DNA from: Hofstenia miamia | Lineage: Eukaryota > Xenacoelomorpha > Acoela > Hofsteniidae | DNA length: 64,000 nt | Assembly: GCA_900660155.1 (NCBI GenBank) | Contig: CABFPE010000217.1 | Span: 1,007,081-1,071,080, forward strand | Reading direction: 5' to 3' | In this document: piece by piece, positions 63,201 to 64,000 of the stretch | Layout of the letters: every line of letters begins with the position of its first letter | Numbering within the stretch: the first letter of the stretch is position 1 | Translations under genes and position numbers: made by a program | The notes under the pieces: generated by a model | Databases searched by the model: none | The model's input: the letters and a program-made list of their open reading frames with translations, nothing else | Told to the model about the DNA's origin: nothing

Positions 63201-63469
63201 CTTTGACATGTCGTAAATGTTCGAGACGTTGGCCTTCGCACTGTCTCCAGATAGGCGTGGTTTACATGTTCGACATTTTTGCTGCCCAGCCCTGCTGCCA
63301 AGCGCGCTACGTGTGCAAACAGTGCGGGCAGTTTGTTCAGGATTACAATAAGCTCGTCACCTTTTCCTTTTCACAGTACTCTCAATCGCTGCAGTGCAAA
63401 TTTTGCTTCAAAAACGACTATCACTTCGTTCGTCCTTTGCATATTTTGTACCAGCAGGCGGCCACCTGA
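57282..63469 (+). CDS. heca: Headcase (HECA) homologue, six exons, 407 aa
   Basis: Exons 57282-57379, 60833-61044, 61673-61846, 61910-62199, 62543-62671 and 63149-63469; all introns are GT-AG and the phases close on a 407-residue frame. Exon 1 gives MSVRRRTKSESSLKNG and ends ENQVYCSIPR, joining HCNNGHVIDLD in exon 2. Exon 2 has the N-terminal zinc-binding signature (CTNTQC, HQSCLKAWE) and RARSWPEK...NLWTKKG, nearly invariant in Headcase. Exon 3 has YKSCLCKCKNGYIKKD; exon 4 a Ser-rich linker and NNFHVKVDDDGHDD; exon 5 VQCIVCSLRLTIYDRYPLLD; exon 6 the C-terminal domain with four CxxC pairs, MFDIFAAQPCC and HFVRPL. In flies Headcase controls differentiation and acts with Unkempt in nutrient/mTOR-linked growth control; that role here is inferred by homology. 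Shorter than human HECA (about 540 aa), mainly in linkers. A TREX gene lies in intron 1. Confidence 0.92.
58688..58988. mobile_element. 301-bp MITE with perfect 21-bp inverted repeats
   Basis: The ends are exact inverse copies, CGTAAAACCTGTAATTGAAG plus G on the left. A second inner motif (GGCCTTCTAT) recurs near both ends. The interior holds a (GT)n run and ACGTACGT repeats (58813-58860). No transposase. A target-site duplication could not be decided. It lies inside headcase intron 1. Confidence 0.85.
59749..60711 (+). CDS. TREX-like DEDDh 3'-5' DNA exonuclease, intronless, 320 aa
   Basis: Removes nucleotides from DNA 3' ends; TREX enzymes clear cytosolic DNA or act in repair. Exo I: FVLFDLETTSL (D12, E14). 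A TREX-type PRVMDQLCIVFNP follows near residue 50. Exo II: CLVAHSGLSFDFPIF (D118). Exo III: QHNALADCKALLRLL (H272, D277), preceded by SLGHLFEWHF, equivalent to SLGSIYTRLY of TREX1. All five catalytic residues are present. Compared with mammalian TREX1 (D130 to H195) the Exo II-III spacing is about 90 residues longer, filled with a Ser/Glu/Asp-rich, probably disordered insert. There is no C-terminal membrane segment such as anchors TREX1 to the ER. The start is ATG 59749; a TTG three codons upstream is not needed. It sits on the same strand in headcase intron 1 and stops 121 bases before exon 2. Single-exon structure as in mammalian TREX1/2. Confidence 0.93.
   Translation: MHSQIKSFVLFDLETTSLDKCSSKITEIGMIAFQPNALPTSMESTEGLPRVMDQLCIVFNPAQAITYESTLVSKLDNLEIVAANKPYFGKDDVQLVEMFINRQDKPICLVAHSGLSFDFPIFKRMLSKFKTTFFQDLVICDSLSFFKFVSKRFTQDVVAQGNDESRYFSTPKKLSRSPPECDVSPIKQVKLNLSSQEEDSGVFDLTNKSSQLSEEEWSSWDDAEIDAMMTKLESSSDFSILEASEKKQSKFQSLSLGHLFEWHFKEKIPSQHNALADCKALLRLLLLPEFKNLFVDWTNKGLICLDKSLPYEGLSIFKLL
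61045..61672 (+). other. headcase intron 2
   Basis: GT-AG intron of 628 bases splitting the Gly codon of the TKKG-YEL junction. No other feature seen inside. Confidence 0.9.
61847..61909 (+). other. headcase intron 3, 63-base in-frame mini-intron
   Basis: Donor CCG/GTATAT and acceptor TTTTTTTAG/TT. The length is a multiple of three and there is no stop codon inside, so retention would not break the frame. The hydrophobic translation (IYFLLKIGIFTIFI) is foreign to Headcase proteins, which supports its being an intron. Confidence 0.75.
62200..62542 (+). other. headcase intron 4
   Basis: GT-AG intron of 343 bases in phase 0, joining RQNS to VQCIVC. The joined sequence follows the Headcase family without a gap. 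Confidence 0.85.
62672..63148 (+). other. headcase intron 5
   Basis: GT-AG intron of 477 bases in phase 0, joining FSKKK to MFLSAVCIYC. A nearer acceptor (CTGCAG at 63161-63164) would put exon 6 out of frame, so the CTTTTTAG at 63147-63148 is preferred. Confidence 0.85.
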
Positions 63470-63682
63470 AAATTACTGCACTCATTATAAATTTGGTGAG
63501 CATTATGTTCAATCTTTGAATAACGTATGCTTTTAATCCATAAACTTTGTTAATAGCACTCTAGCCAAAGTTTAATCATCACAACTGGGAAAGAGTAGGC
63601 TGTTAAGTCTAAGTCCTGCATTTAACTCGATTTTCTCAAAAATTTGGTGCGATATTCCTTGCGTATGTGATAATGTTCTTAG

Positions 63683-63688
63683 AATAAA
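63683..63688 (+). promoter_or_regulatory. candidate polyadenylation signal of headcase
   Basis: AATAAA 213 bases after the headcase stop. Other weaker A-rich hexamers occur, so usage is inferred. Confidence 0.4.
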
Positions 63689-63699
63689 TTTTCTCTGTA

Positions 63700-64000
63700 G
63701 AAATATGCAAGGAGTGGAAATTTTGGATATATCCTCTAGTTCTATGTCTATTTCACTAAACTTGATTTGAAAGCAGTGTCTTTTGTATCTTCATTTCATC
63801 AAAAAATTAAATTCAGATCGTTACAATAGTTTAAATGATTTGACACTTGTTTTATTGTCTATATAATTGTGTACAATTTTAACACCGACTACGATCAACA
63901 AGAATGATGTCAAGAGACCTTACAGCATTTCTTGGCTCATGAATCGTGCCAATCAGTTATAATTGGAATAGTAGTGTTTCATTACTAGTCCATATTGGTG
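63700..64000. other. downstream sequence
   Basis: AT-rich; nothing recognised up to the window end. Confidence 0.5.

Noticed and set aside
63279-63536. 85-codon Ser/Thr-rich frame
   Set aside because: Shadow of headcase exon 6 in another frame.

Overview
This is animal (metazoan) nuclear DNA from a very AT-rich, intron-bearing genome. The evidence is GT-AG introns of 63 to about 4,200 bases, (AT)n microsatellites every few kilobases, LINE, MITE and LTR-element debris, and three gene families typical of animals: a Cys-loop ligand-gated channel, a histone H2A and a Headcase (HECA) homologue. I cannot fix the phylum; an invertebrate is likely. Nothing bacterial (operons, CRISPR, rRNA) is present.

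Layout. 0-18 kb: no firm gene, microsatellites, one exact 1,191-bp tandem duplication joined by an N (probably an assembly error), a GC-richer island at 4.9-5.65 kb, and a minus-strand LINE with a restriction-like endonuclease domain (12.9-15.06 kb) lying between two (TAA)n tracts. 18-25.3 kb: the 3' half of a Cys-loop receptor gene on the plus strand, three exons coding M1, M2-M3 and the M3-M4 loop with M4, with a PAR anion-channel signature. 25.3-29.2 kb: no gene, with MITE-like and TTTGCCAAAT-rich repeats. 29.3 kb: an intronless, divergent histone H2A. 30.9-42.1 kb: a mobile-element graveyard with a LINE tail, a Polinton-type DNA polymerase fossil, two minus-strand Tx1/L1-like LINE copies, a long hairpin and a TA-flanked MITE. 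About 42.9-53.8 kb: an almost CpG-free block holding a decayed Ty3/Gypsy-like element and unassigned remnants. 57.3-63.5 kb: a six-exon headcase gene on the plus strand whose first intron contains a complete, intronless TREX-like 3'-5' exonuclease gene on the same strand.

The host genes are independent of each other: a membrane ion channel, a chromatin protein, a DNA-degrading exonuclease, and Headcase, a developmental and growth regulator. The only intimate arrangement is TREX inside headcase intron 1, ending 121 bases before the next exon. Gene models were made by hand from splice signals, reading phase and family motifs remembered from known proteins; no database search was run.
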